Shown here: in pieces, positions 1-8,519 of the stretch
Position numbering within the stretch: position 1 is the stretch's first letter
Layout of the letters: every line of letters begins with the position of its first letter
Source of the DNA: Acidobacteriaceae bacterium
GTDB lineage: Bacteria > Acidobacteriota > Terriglobia > Terriglobales > Acidobacteriaceae
NCBI GenBank assembly: GCA_030037545.1
Contig: JASHRF010000071.1
Location: 1-54,951, forward strand
Reading direction: 5' to 3'
DNA length: 54,951 bases
The notes under the pieces: model-generated
Told to the model about the DNA's origin: nothing
Seen by the model: the letters and a program-made list of their open reading frames with translations, nothing else
Databases searched by the model: none
Translations under genes and position numbers: made by a program

Positions 1-663
1 ATTGACGAGCTGGCCGACCTGATGATGCTGGACCGCGCCAACGTGGAGGAATCGGTGACGCGGCTGGCGCAGATGGCGCGCGCCGTGGGCATTCACCTGA
101 TCCTGGCCACGCAGCGGCCCAGCGTGGACGTGATTACCGGACTCATCAAGGCCAATGTGCCCACGCGCATCAGCTTCCGGCTGGCCACCAAGGTGGATTC
201 GAGAACGATTCTCGACACCAATGGCGCCGAGGCGCTGCTGGGGCGCGGCGACATGCTGTTTTTGCCTCCGGGCACCAGCCGGCTGATGCGGTTGCACGCG
301 CCTTACGTGAGCGAGAAGGAGACGGCGGCGGTGGTCGCGTTCTGGAAAGAGCAGGGAACGGCCGAGTACGTGCACGGCTTCCTCGAATCGCCTAAGGACG
401 AGCACACCGGCACGGAGAGCGCGAACAACGATTCCGACGAGAACGATCCCATGTTCGACGACGCGGTGCGGCTGGTCTTCGAATTTGGCAAGGCGTCCAC
501 GTCGCTGCTGCAGCGGCGGCTCAGGATCGGTTATGGCCGCGCCGCGCACTTGATCGACCTGATGGAGCGCGACGGGCTGGTCGGCGCCGCCGACGGCTCG
601 CGGCCCCGCGAGCTGCTGAAGGCGCCGGGATGGCTGCACGAAGTGCCGGCGGTGAACGAGTGA
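1..663 (+). CDS. ftsK: DNA translocase FtsK, C-terminal part (cut by window start)
   Basis: This is the end of the septal DNA translocase that pumps chromosome ends to dif during division. The window opens inside the RecA-like motor: the first codons read IDELADLMM, the Walker B strand. Next come an ATQRPSVDVITG helicase-type motif and the RISFRLATKVDSRTILD region typical of FtsK/SpoIIIE. After an acidic linker (around 420-450), the last ~65 residues form the gamma winged-helix domain, which reads KOPS-type orientation sequences (MFDDAVRLVFEFGKAS, then LQRRLRIGYGRAAHLIDLME). The membrane and linker domains lie outside the window. Translation is in frame from base 1; no start is visible. The family assignment is secure. 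Confidence 0.96.
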   Translation: MDELADLMMLDRANVEESVTRLAQMARAVGIHLILATQRPSVDVITGLIKANVPTRISFRLATKVDSRTILDTNGAEALLGRGDMLFLPPGTSRLMRLHAPYVSEKETAAVVAFWKEQGTAEYVHGFLESPKDEHTGTESANNDSDENDPMFDDAVRLVFEFGKASTSLLQRRLRIGYGRAAHLIDLMERDGLVGAADGSRPRELLKAPGWLHEVPAVNE

Positions 664-880
664 GCGAGCCAGCATGCCAGCGAATCAGCGGGTCTGCAAT
701 CGTTTCCCATTGGCGTTGCTACCCGAAGGGCAATGACGCTTCCCGTGCTGGGCTGCCGTGGTCTTCAACCCTTTCGCCAGTAACCACCCCACAGACAAAA
801 GACCTGTCCGTTGTGCCCCCGCTCAATGTCGTGGCGCGACGAAGTGTTCGGACTTGGGCACCCGGATCCGTGGGCACCCA

Positions 881-1120
881 TTACGAATGATGGTCGTTAT
901 GGCTTCGCTCCCAGTCCCGGAATTCCTTTTGCTCAGCCGGGCTGCGCTTGTCTAAATCCACATGCTGCCGGCGCGTCTCCTGTTCCCATTGCCGGTAATC
1001 GGGCGGGTCCTGCTGGTTGTTGACAGTTGTGTTCTGAGTTCTGCAACCGGTGATGAGCGCCGGCGCAGCCAGAGCGGCCAGGAGCAAAAATGGAGCAAAG
1101 TACCTAAACCTAAAGCGCAT
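881..1120 (-). CDS. Small predicted lipoprotein
   Basis: This 79-residue protein has an N-terminal basic stretch (MRFRFRYF), a hydrophobic segment and a lipobox ending ITG|C near residue 25, so it should be a secreted lipoprotein. The mature part is short, polar and charged (TTVNNQQDPPDYRQWEQET, ending SHNDHHS) and resembles no enzyme. The ATG at 1120 was chosen because a GTGAGGGA ribosome site lies just upstream. An ATG two codons earlier would put the start on top of that site, and a longer frame reaching 1363 has no support. It is divergent from the symporter at 1399. Function unknown. Confidence 0.6.
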   Translation of the reverse strand: MRFRFRYFAPFLLLAALAAPALITGCRTQNTTVNNQQDPPDYRQWEQETRRQHVDLDKRSPAEQKEFRDWERSHNDHHS

Positions 1121-1318
1121 TTCCATTCCCTCACCTGAGAAGGATACACGCGGGCGTCCGGCGGCAGCTTTCGTGGTCGAGCAGGAAATTGGGGTGGGGG
1201 CGGGATGGGGTGGTACACTTCCGCAGAAAACGATTTCTCTGTTCCCAACGATTTGTACTTCACGATAGACGGCGCCGCACGGCCGAGGAGAATCTTGCTC
1301 GCGCCACCGCTTTGCCGC

Positions 1319-1348
1319 TTGACAGAGGTGCGAGTAAAGCAATTTACT
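1319..1348 (+). promoter_or_regulatory. Candidate promoter with overlapping palindrome upstream of the SSS symporter
   Basis: TTGACA (1319-1324) is followed after 18 bases by TTTACT (1343-1348), a plausible sigma-70 pair. The palindrome AGTAAAgcaaTTTACT (1333-1348) covers the spacer end and the -10, a good position for a repressor site. The symporter ATG is 51 bases downstream. The promoter assignment is inference from spacing and sequence. Confidence 0.45.
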
Positions 1349-1398
1349 TAGGTGACTGTCCAACGCATCCCGGACTCAAACCTCGATACAGGTGACGC

Positions 1399-3171
1399 AT
1401 GTTCCTGTCGATAACCGCCAGCGCCTTCAGTACCCTTCCGGGATCGCTCGCTCTGGCCGCGGAGCCGCTGGCTCGCCTCCGCGGGCTCGACATAGCCGTT
1501 ATCGCGATTTATTTCGCCATGGTTTTGTGGATCGGGTTTTATCTGAAGGGCCGCTCCAATACCGGCGAGGAGTTCTTCCTGGCGGGGCGGGAGATGACAG
1601 CCTGGATCGCGGGGTTGAGTTTTGTTTCCGCCAACCTGGGGTCGCTGGAGCTGATGGGCTGGGCCGGGTCGGCGTATCAGTACGGCATCCTGGCCACGCA
1701 CTGGTACTGGGTGGGCGCCATCCCCGCCATGCTCTTCCTGGGCCTGGTGATGATGCCGTTTTACTACGTGTGCAAGACGCACTCGGTGCCCGGCTATCTG
1801 GATTTGCGCTACGGGGGGAAGGCGCGCACCGTGGCCGCGCTCTCCTTTGCCACCGAGATGATCCTGATGAGCGGCGTGAACATGTTCGCCATGGCAGTGG
1901 TGATGAAGGTGGTGCTGGGCTGGAACATCACTTTCAGCATTTTTGTTTCGTCGATCGCCGTAGCTATTTATGTGGGGCTGGGCGGGCTGCGATCGGCGAT
2001 TTTCAATGAAGTGCTGCAGTTCGTGCTCATCTGGGGCGGGGCGCTGCTGGTGCCGATACTGGGGCTGGTGCAGGCGGGCGGATGGCACGGCATGGTGGAA
2101 AAGATCCTCTTTAACATGCATGGCAACGATTCGTATCTGCACCTGTGGCGCGATACGGGCAGCTTCTCTGCCAATCCCATGGGCGTGCAGTGGACGGGAA
2201 TTCTGTTTGGGCTGGGATTTGTGATCAGCTTCGGCTACTGGACGACGGATTTCCTGGTGGTGCAGCGCGTGCTGGCCGCGCACAACCTGAGGGCGGCGCG
2301 GATGGCGCCGATCATTGGATCATTTTTCAAGATGGCAGTGCCGTTCATTGTGATTCTGCCCGGGTTGCTGGGCCTGGCGCTGCGCACGCCGGCTGTTGCC
2401 GGCGGCATTCCGCACCTGGTGGGCGAAGACGTAGTGGCCGCGCATGCCGGCATGGGGCTGCACAGCTACAACGAGATTTTGCCGCTGATGATGGTGCGCT
2501 ACCTGGGGCCGGGATTACTAGGGCTGGGCATCACCGCGCTGATTGCCGGATTCATGAGCGGCATGGCCGGCAACGTGAGCGCGTTCTCGACGGTGTGGAC
2601 TTACGACATCTACCGGCCGCTGATCAACAAGAAGGGCAGCGACAGCCATTATGTGCTGGTGGGCAGGCTGTCGATCTTTATCGGGGTGCTGATTTCGATT
2701 GGCGCGGCCTACCTGGTGATGCGCGCGCATGGAATCATGGACTACGTGCAGGCGCTGTTCAGCATCTTTATTGCGCCCCTGCTGGCGGTGATTCTGTTCG
2801 GGATGTTCTGGAAGCGGGCGACGGGGCTGGCGGGATTTCTGGGACTGCTGACAGGAATTATTTTTTCAGCCGGTTTATTCATGTGGGTCAAGCTGAACCC
2901 GGCGGAGCTGGCGCGCGTGGCGCTTTCGCCGGATGCAAAACCGATGGCGGAGAATGTGTTTCGAGCGTTGTGGGCCTTTTTGTTCAGCGCGATCGTGGTG
3001 ATGGTAGTAAGCCTGCTGAGCAGGCCGCGGCCGGTGGAAGAGTTGGGGGGGCTGGTGTATGGCGCAACCAAGCTGCCCGAGGAAGAGTGGGTGCCGTTCT
3101 ACAAGCGGGAGTGGTTCTGGGCGTGCGTAGTGGTGGCGATTTTTGCGGCGCTGAATATTCTGTTCTGGTAA
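1399..3171 (+). CDS. Sodium:solute symporter (SSS family, SGLT-like)
   Basis: This 590-residue integral membrane protein should import a sugar or similar solute with Na+. It has an N-terminal helix (LDIAVIAIYFAMVLWIGFY) followed by the SSS hallmark region (FFLAGREMTAWIAGLSFVSA) and GYLDLRYGG. It carries about 14 hydrophobic segments, including a YWTTDFLVVQRVLAA loop and a late GFMSGMAGNVSAFSTVW helix matching sugar-type SSS members. An AGGTGA site lies four bases before the ATG. The next genes, a 73-aa membrane protein and a FucI-fold isomerase, run the same way, which suggests a sugar uptake and isomerisation cluster. The transported substrate cannot be read from sequence. Confidence 0.9.
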   Translation: MFLSITASAFSTLPGSLALAAEPLARLRGLDIAVIAIYFAMVLWIGFYLKGRSNTGEEFFLAGREMTAWIAGLSFVSANLGSLELMGWAGSAYQYGILATHWYWVGAIPAMLFLGLVMMPFYYVCKTHSVPGYLDLRYGGKARTVAALSFATEMILMSGVNMFAMAVVMKVVLGWNITFSIFVSSIAVAIYVGLGGLRSAIFNEVLQFVLIWGGALLVPILGLVQAGGWHGMVEKILFNMHGNDSYLHLWRDTGSFSANPMGVQWTGILFGLGFVISFGYWTTDFLVVQRVLAAHNLRAARMAPIIGSFFKMAVPFIVILPGLLGLALRTPAVAGGIPHLVGEDVVAAHAGMGLHSYNEILPLMMVRYLGPGLLGLGITALIAGFMSGMAGNVSAFSTVWTYDIYRPLINKKGSDSHYVLVGRLSIFIGVLISIGAAYLVMRAHGIMDYVQALFSIFIAPLLAVILFGMFWKRATGLAGFLGLLTGIIFSAGLFMWVKLNPAELARVALSPDAKPMAENVFRALWAFLFSAIVVMVVSLLSRPRPVEELGGLVYGATKLPEEEWVPFYKREWFWACVVVAIFAALNILFW

Positions 3172-3200
3172 GCAAGGGTCGTTTGGAGAGGCATAGAGTG

Positions 3201-3422
3201 ATGCACGGTTCGCGAATTGCGATCTGGTTTTTTGTGGGCGTGCTGCTGGCCGTTTACGGCGGCATGATTATGGGCTACGGGGTTTACGAGTGGGTGAGCG
3301 GCAGCTATCCGCCCGGCGTGCAGTTGACGAATCTGCATACGCCGGTGTGGTGGGGCGGGCTGTTGGAAGTCCTGGGGATTTTTTACTTGATGAAGTTCCG
3401 GCCGGGGAAAGCAGAGAAGTGA
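3201..3422 (+). CDS. Small two-helix membrane protein next to the symporter
   Basis: This 73-residue protein has one clear N-terminal membrane helix (IAIWFFVGVLLAVYGGMIMGYGVYEW), a short loop rich in Gly/Pro/Trp, and a second hydrophobic stretch (VWWGGLLEVLGIFYLMKF) before a basic tail. It starts 29 bases after the symporter stop, and GGAGAGG lies upstream. The isomerase gene follows after about 100 bases. The position suggests an accessory subunit or stabilising partner of the symporter, but this is inference; no family with a known function was recognised. Confidence 0.7.
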   Translation: MHGSRIAIWFFVGVLLAVYGGMIMGYGVYEWVSGSYPPGVQLTNLHTPVWWGGLLEVLGIFYLMKFRPGKAEK

Positions 3423-3524
3423 GGGCGCGCCTGGCGGAGTGGTGGCCAGGTGATTCACAGGGGCGTGCGTTCTCAGATCCGGGAAGGGGGATCTGGACAC
3501 GCGCAATAACTAAAGGAGAAGAAA

Positions 3525-4946
3525 ATGGCAGCGCAGCGGAAGATGACGTTTGGAGTGGTAGTAGGGAATCGCGGATTTTTTCCGGATCACCTGGCCAAGA
3601 CCGGCCGCGAGGAAATCATTGCCGTAGTGGAGAAGGCGGGCGCGAAGCCGGTGGTGCTGGGGCCGGAAGAATCGAAGTACGGCGCGGTGGAAACCTATGC
3701 CGAGTCGCAGCGCTGTGCCGAGCTGTTCAAGAAGCACGCCGACGAGATCGACGGCATTCTTGTGACGCTGCCCAACTTTGGCGAGGAGCGCGGCATTGTG
3801 GACGCGATCCGGCTCTCGGGGCTGAAGGTTCCGGTGCTGGTGCAGGCCACGCCCGACCGTTCCGATGCCATGACCATCGCCACGCGGCGCGACAGCTTCT
3901 GCGGAAAAATGAGCGCGTGCAACAACATGATGCAGTACGGGATTGCGTACTCGCTGACCACGCTGCACACCGAGGCGCCGAACTCGGCGGAATTCAAGGC
4001 CGACCTGGAGTGGTTCTCGCAGGTGTGCCGGATTGTGAAGGGGCTGAAGAACGTGAAGATTGGCGCCATCGGGGCGCGGCCGGCGGCATTCAACACGGTG
4101 CGCTACTCGGAACGGATTCTGGAGACGGCGGGCATTTCGGTTGAGCCGATCGATCTGTCGGAGATTTTCGGGCGCATCAATCGCATGAAGGATAACGACG
4201 ACGCGGCGCAGGAGAAGCTCAAGGCCATCAAGGGCTACGTGAGCACGCAGGGCATTCCCGATGCGGCACTCATGAAGATGGCCAAACTGGGCGCGGTGAT
4301 CGACGGTTGGATGAAGCAGACCAACTGCACCATCAGCGCGGTGCAGTGCTGGACGTCGATGGAGGAGTTCTTTGGGGTGGTGCCGTGCACGGTGATGAGC
4401 ATGATGAGCAATAACCTGATTCCCTCGGCCTGCGAAGTGGACGTGCCGGGCGTGCTGAGCATGTACATGATGGCGCTGGCCAGCGAAACGCCCAGCGCGC
4501 TGCTGGATTGGAACAACAATTACGGCAATGATCCGAACAAGTGCGTCTGCTTCCACTGCTCCAACCTGCCCAAGCACTTCTTCAAGGAAGCGAAGATGGA
4601 TTATCAGGAGATCATTGCGGGCACGGTGGGCAAGGAGAACACGTTTGGCACATGCGTGGGACGCGTGAAATCGGGCGCGATGAGCTACGCGCGTTACTCG
4701 ACCGACGACCGGCGCGGCGTGATTCGCGGCTATACGGGCGCGGGACGGTTCACCGACGATCCGCTGGAGACCTTTGGAGGCGCGGGCGTGGCGGAGATTC
4801 CAGAACTGCAGAAGCTGCTGAAATATATCTGCACAAATGGATTCGAGCATCACGTGGCGGCGAACTTCAGCGAGGTGTCGAAGGCCGTGCATGAGGCCGC
4901 GGTGCGGTATTTGGGGTGGGAGAGCCACTACCATCCGGAGGACTAG
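3525..4946 (+). CDS. L-fucose/L-arabinose isomerase-fold protein
   Basis: This 473-residue cytosolic protein of the FucI/AraA superfamily probably interconverts an aldose and a ketose using a divalent metal. Candidate ligands are Glu304 (in SACEVDVPG), Asp328 (LLDWNNN) and His442/443 (FEHHVAA). The Glu-Asp spacing of 24 equals that of E. coli FucI (E337/D361), whose third ligand is H528. The protein is shorter than FucI (about 590 aa) and close to AraA length. AAAGGAG sits ten bases before the ATG. Context with an SSS symporter supports a catabolic sugar isomerase. The substrate is open: fucose, arabinose and sulfoquinovose isomerases share this fold. Confidence 0.82.
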   Translation: MAAQRKMTFGVVVGNRGFFPDHLAKTGREEIIAVVEKAGAKPVVLGPEESKYGAVETYAESQRCAELFKKHADEIDGILVTLPNFGEERGIVDAIRLSGLKVPVLVQATPDRSDAMTIATRRDSFCGKMSACNNMMQYGIAYSLTTLHTEAPNSAEFKADLEWFSQVCRIVKGLKNVKIGAIGARPAAFNTVRYSERILETAGISVEPIDLSEIFGRINRMKDNDDAAQEKLKAIKGYVSTQGIPDAALMKMAKLGAVIDGWMKQTNCTISAVQCWTSMEEFFGVVPCTVMSMMSNNLIPSACEVDVPGVLSMYMMALASETPSALLDWNNNYGNDPNKCVCFHCSNLPKHFFKEAKMDYQEIIAGTVGKENTFGTCVGRVKSGAMSYARYSTDDRRGVIRGYTGAGRFTDDPLETFGGAGVAEIPELQKLLKYICTNGFEHHVAANFSEVSKAVHEAAVRYLGWESHYHPED

Positions 4947-5123
4947 GAGCCTGTTTACGATTTGTTGGAGGGCAGCGTTTTTTCGCCTGCTGAAGCGGGC
5001 TGGGCTACGAAATCAGCCTTCTGTTCCCCAGGCTGGGGCCTGGGGTCACCGTCTATCGCCTGCCTGTGGCGGACTTGGCGAGTCGAAAACCATCCTTCTT
5101 GCCGATTGGGAACAGATTCTTAC

Positions 5124-5252
5124 AGCGTGTTTCAAAAATGCTGCCGGGACAATCAAGGAACCATCCCTCAGCAGCTAAAGCCGCATAAACGGCGGATTTT
5201 GCACGGCACGGCTGAAGCCGTGCCCTTTCAAAGCCTATTTTTGAAACACGCT
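5124..5252. repeat. Hairpin repeat element, copy 1, bounded by a 16-bp inverted repeat
   Basis: A non-coding element between the isomerase and plsC. It is framed by a perfect 16-bp inverted repeat (5124-5139 and 5237-5252, AGCGTGTTTCAAAAAT and its complement). Inside are two hairpin cores: an imperfect GCAGCTaaAGCCGC (5171-5184) and a perfect GGCACGGCTgaAGCCGTGCC (5205-5224) followed by CCTTTCAAA. The same core order and flanks recur near 13470 and 19713. The remaining bases of 4947-5350 hold no supported gene. Confidence 0.85.
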
Positions 5253-5304
5253 CCGGGAGATCGTAAACACGCTCTCAGGGCTAAGAGACTAGGGAAAAGC
5301 GGGG

Positions 5305-5345
5305 CCTTCGACTCATCCGCTGTGGCGAACTCGCTCGGGATGACA
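5305..5345. repeat. Intergenic repeat of a second family (CCTTCGACTC...GGGATGACA), copy 1
   Basis: The block starts CCTTCGACTC and ends CGCTCGGGATGACA. A close relative with the same two ends but a different middle lies at 9490-9543. It abuts the 3' end of plsC. Ends like these recur between genes in many bacterial genomes. It is probably a REP-like palindromic unit. Confidence 0.6.
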
Positions 5346-5352
5346 GCTATGT

Positions 5353-6072
5353 TCACGAAGGGTCGCCCCGCATCCACTTCGGCAAGCCTGAGGCGATGAC
5401 TGTGCGCATGGCTTCCATCAGTTCTTCGCGCGTGGCGTAGTTGGCCGGATAAAGCGGGGGATGGAAGCGAATGTACGCGGCACCGGGATGGATGCGCAGA
5501 CTGCCCTTGCCCATCATCGTCTCGGTTCCGTAAATCGACACCGGGATGCACGGCGCGCCGGCCTCCATGGCCAGGTAGAAGGGCCCTTTTTTGAAGGGCA
5601 AGAGGCGGCCGTCGCGGGAGCGCGTGCCTTCCACAAACGTGGTGATGTGAACCCCCCTGGCAAGCACGGCACGAGCGGCAGCCACGCTTTGCTGCGCGCT
5701 CTCCACGCGCCCGTCGCGATCGACGGGAATCAGTTCGCCCAGCTTGAAAGCGTAGCCGAGCACCGGAATGCGCATCAGCTCGCGCTTGAGAAATGCGGAA
5801 GTGCGGCCGGGAATGCGGGGAATGAGCGCCGGAGGGTCAAGGTTCGACACGTGGTTGGACATGAAGATGCAGGCTGCGTGGGCAGGAATATTCTCGCGGC
5901 CCGCAACCTCAACGCGGATCCGCGCCATGCGGAATGCGGCGCGGTTGATGGTCTGCGCCGCGTTGTAAAGCGGAGCGGCGCTGCCGGTGATCATGGCCAA
6001 GGGGATAAAGATCAGCGCCGCCGGGATGCCCAGGACCAGGAGCGTGCCGAGAAGCGAGAGCGCGGAGATCAT
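5353..6072 (-). CDS. plsC: 1-acyl-sn-glycerol-3-phosphate acyltransferase
   Basis: A 239-residue membrane-bound acyltransferase that converts lysophosphatidate to phosphatidate. It shows an N-terminal hydrophobic anchor, the catalytic NHxxxxD motif (NHVSNLD, His74/Asp79), an FLKRELMRIP block that helps form the acceptor pocket, the EGTR motif (148-151), and a late PVSIYGTE strand. The length is normal for PlsC. The ATG overlaps the mpl stop by four bases (ATGA), so it is probably translationally coupled as the last gene of the dapF-ldcA-mpl-plsC run. Specificity for this acceptor rather than another lysophospholipid is inferred. Confidence 0.9.
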   Translation of the reverse strand: MISALSLLGTLLVLGIPAALIFIPLAMITGSAAPLYNAAQTINRAAFRMARIRVEVAGRENIPAHAACIFMSNHVSNLDPPALIPRIPGRTSAFLKRELMRIPVLGYAFKLGELIPVDRDGRVESAQQSVAAARAVLARGVHITTFVEGTRSRDGRLLPFKKGPFYLAMEAGAPCIPVSIYGTETMMGKGSLRIHPGAAYIRFHPPLYPANYATREELMEAMRTVIASGLPKWMRGDPS

Positions 6073-7538
6073 CGGTTCGCCCTGCTATCGGGGAACCGCT
6101 CGCGGAGGCGCGCGGGAAGCTTTTCATAGATGCCGTCGAAGCCGCCGTTGGAAAGGATAGCCACCACGTCCCCGGGCGCGAGCCGCGGGGCGATAGCACC
6201 GACGATGGCGCCGGCATCGGGCAGCAGATCGGCGGGCGTTTGGGAGGCGTTGAGGGCGGCGACTACATCTTCGGGGTGCAGGCGCTCGGCGTCGGGGATG
6301 CGCTGCTGCTGATAAACGCCGGCCAGCACCACGCGATCGGCCATGCGCAGGCTGGCGACGAGATCGGCTTGGAGCACCTTGCGGCGCAGCGTGTTGGAGC
6401 GCGGCTCTAAAACGGCCCATAAGCGCGCCGAGGGGTACACGGCACGAAGCGCCTTGAGAGTTTCGCGAATGGCGGTGGGATGGTGGGCGAAGTCCTCGAT
6501 GACGGTAATGCCGCCAATCTCGGCGCGAACTTCGAGACGGCGCTTCACGCTCTTGAAGCTCGACAAGGCCGCGATGACGGACTCCTTGCCGATTCCGCAG
6601 CCTGAGGCCAGGGCGGCCGCAGCAGTGGCATTGAGCGCATTGTGCTCGCCGGCGAGGCCCATCTCCAGCTTAGCCCAGAGATCACCGCGATGCCAGGCCT
6701 CCCAGTGCGTGAGGCCTGCCTCATAGTGCAGATTGCGGATGCGCCAGTCAGAGGCTTCGCTGAAGCCGTAACGATGGACGGGGCACAACGCGCGCTCCAC
6801 GCACTCGCTCACGTTGGGGCTGCCGTCGTAAGCCACAATGAGCCCGCGCCGCGGCACCAGGTTCACGAGGCGCTTGAATGCGGTTTTGACGGCGTCGAGA
6901 TCAGCATAGATGTCGGCGTGATCGAATTCCACGTGGGTGAGGATCAGCGCGCCGGGAAAATAGTGCAGGAACTTGGGGCCTTTGTCGAAAAACGCGGTGT
7001 CGTACTCGTCGCCTTCGGCGATGAAAGTGCGCGTGGGGCGCAACTGAAAGCTGGAGCCGAAATTTTCGGCCACGCCGCCGATGAGAAACGATGGCTCACG
7101 GGCAGGATCTTGACGCGCTGCCGTCTGGTAGATCCAGGCCAACATGCTGGTGGTGGTGGTCTTGCCGTGGGTGCCGGCGACGACCAGCGATTCGCGGCCC
7201 CTGAGGAATTCATCGTGCAGCAGCGCGGCCATGGAGGTGAAGGGAATGCGTTCGTCGAGCACGCGCTCCACTTCGGGGTTGCCGCGCGAGAGGGCGTTGC
7301 CGATGACGACGAGGTCGGGCCGCGGCTCGAGATTGGTTTCCGCGTAGGGCTCCGCGACTGGAATCCCGAGCGAGCGGAGCAGATCGCTCATGGGCGGATA
7401 GGCGGCTTTGTCGGAGCCCGTGATGCGATGCCCACGCAACTGCAAGAGGCCGGCGAGCGAAGCCATGGCGGTGCCGCAAATCCCGCTCAAATGTATGTGA
7501 CGCCCCGCGCCGTTCAACGCCTCACCACCGCGTGCCAT
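6069..7538 (-). CDS. mpl: UDP-N-acetylmuramate:L-alanyl-gamma-D-glutamyl-meso-DAP ligase
   Basis: A 489-residue Mur-ligase family enzyme that reattaches recycled murein tripeptide to UDP-MurNAc with ATP. The N-terminal Rossmann-like part reads HIHLSGICGTAMASLAGLL. The ATP-binding GTHGKTTTT follows at about 122-130, then EGDEYDTAFFD and the LTHVEFDHADIY region. The FAHHPTAIRETLKALR stretch is typical of Mpl/MurC C-terminal domains. FDKGPKFLHY and the two neighbours (LdcA makes its substrate, DapF makes meso-DAP) favour Mpl over MurC. It overlaps the ldcA end by 17 bases and plsC by four. Confidence 0.92.
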   Translation of the reverse strand: MARGGEALNGAGRHIHLSGICGTAMASLAGLLQLRGHRITGSDKAAYPPMSDLLRSLGIPVAEPYAETNLEPRPDLVVIGNALSRGNPEVERVLDERIPFTSMAALLHDEFLRGRESLVVAGTHGKTTTTSMLAWIYQTAARQDPAREPSFLIGGVAENFGSSFQLRPTRTFIAEGDEYDTAFFDKGPKFLHYFPGALILTHVEFDHADIYADLDAVKTAFKRLVNLVPRRGLIVAYDGSPNVSECVERALCPVHRYGFSEASDWRIRNLHYEAGLTHWEAWHRGDLWAKLEMGLAGEHNALNATAAAALASGCGIGKESVIAALSSFKSVKRRLEVRAEIGGITVIEDFAHHPTAIRETLKALRAVYPSARLWAVLEPRSNTLRRKVLQADLVASLRMADRVVLAGVYQQQRIPDAERLHPEDVVAALNASQTPADLLPDAGAIVGAIAPRLAPGDVVAILSNGGFDGIYEKLPARLRERFPDSRANR

Positions 7539-8517
7539 CTGTGCATTTCCTATTCCCTAATCCCGATGTGCCTGCTTTTCTCAGGGCTGATTCCAGAATC
7601 TCCAACCGCGCCTGCGGGCGGGCGCGCAGCTCCGCTTTCACTCCGAAGGTCAGCGTAACGTTCTGGCGCGAAACGTGGCCGCTGCGCAGGCCGATGGCGA
7701 TGGGCCCCTTGAATCCCTGGAGAGCATTCAGGATGGCATCCTGGAGCAGATCCGCAGGCGCATCTTTCGATACGCACTCCAGCATCTCGCCAAAGACGAT
7801 GCCGCGCACGCCCCTGAGCTTGCCGGCGCGGCGCAGTTGCCAGATCATGCGATCGACCTGGTAAGGCTTGACGCCCACGTCTTCAAGAAAGAGGAGCTTG
7901 CCTTCGGTGCGCGGTTCCCAGGGCGTGCCCAGAAGCGACACCAGGATGCTGAGGCAGCCGCCATAGAGAATGCCGCGGGCGGTTCCGGCTTGCAGTGGGC
8001 GCAGACCTTCCGTTGCGCCCACGCCGTAGGGGCGGCCGGAGAGCGCGGCGCGAAAGCTTTCCATGTGCACGCCGTCTTTGAGGAAAAAATCCGCGGCTAG
8101 CATGGGGCCGTGGAAGGCGGGCCATCCCAACTCGTCGAGCAAGCGCAACTGCACGGCGGTGAGGTCGCTGTACGCGAAGAAGGGTTTGGGATGGCGGGCG
8201 ATGCGGTTGAGATCCAGGCGGTCGAGAAGGTAATTGGAGCCATAGCCGCCGCGCAGGCACATGACGGCGCTGGTGCTGGTGTCAGCGAAGGCGTCGTGCA
8301 GATCGGCGAGCCGCTGCTGGGGCGTTCCGGCGAAATAGATGGGGCCGCGCTGGAGCGCGTGGGCCGCCAGGCGGGGCGCGAATCCCAGCGCCCGCAGCGC
8401 CTTGATGCCGCCCTTGATGCGTTCGCTCCGGGCAAAGCTGGCGGGGGCGACCAGGCTGATGCCGGCGCTGCCGGCGGCGGCTGGCGGCTCCCGCATGAGG
8501 ACGCGGCGCGCTGCCAT
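7522..8517 (-). CDS. ldcA: LD-carboxypeptidase (S66 family)
   Basis: A 331-residue cytoplasmic serine peptidase that removes the terminal D-Ala from murein tetrapeptide to give the tripeptide used by Mpl. The catalytic triad is visible: Ser117 in FAYSDLT, Glu212 in LLFLEDVG and His281 in RSGHVSRQN, closely spaced as in P. aeruginosa LdcA (S115/E217/H285). RGGYGSNYLLDRLD precedes the Ser. The ATG at 8517 lies two bases after the dapF stop and gives a normal family length; a frame reaching 8592 would run into dapF without gain. A related function, microcin C7 self-immunity (MccF), is less likely in this setting. Confidence 0.9.
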   Translation of the reverse strand: MAARRVLMREPPAAAGSAGISLVAPASFARSERIKGGIKALRALGFAPRLAAHALQRGPIYFAGTPQQRLADLHDAFADTSTSAVMCLRGGYGSNYLLDRLDLNRIARHPKPFFAYSDLTAVQLRLLDELGWPAFHGPMLAADFFLKDGVHMESFRAALSGRPYGVGATEGLRPLQAGTARGILYGGCLSILVSLLGTPWEPRTEGKLLFLEDVGVKPYQVDRMIWQLRRAGKLRGVRGIVFGEMLECVSKDAPADLLQDAILNALQGFKGPIAIGLRSGHVSRQNVTLTFGVKAELRARPQARLEILESALRKAGTSGLGNRKCTDGTRW

Positions 8518-8519
8518 GG

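Noticed and set aside
855..879. Two copies of TGGGCACCC after ftsK as a terminator
   Set aside because: They are direct, not inverted, and no T-run follows; only a minor local repeat.
881..1363. A longer form of the small lipoprotein starting at 1363
   Set aside because: The extra 81 residues lack pattern and would place the signal peptide inside the protein; a good ribosome site supports 1120.
1348..2283. A 311-codon minus-strand frame antisense to the symporter
   Set aside because: His/Gln/Arg-rich product with no motif; the plus strand encodes an obvious membrane transporter.
3510..4934. A 474-codon minus-strand frame antisense to the isomerase
   Set aside because: Its His/Arg/Ala-rich product mirrors the high-GC isomerase gene in another frame; no ribosome site or family motif. 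The plus-strand protein has clear active-site residues.
3525..4946. Naming the isomerase as sulfoquinovose isomerase
   Set aside because: The fold is shared, but no sulfoquinovosidase, transaldolase or sulfolactaldehyde genes are nearby, so the substrate is left open.
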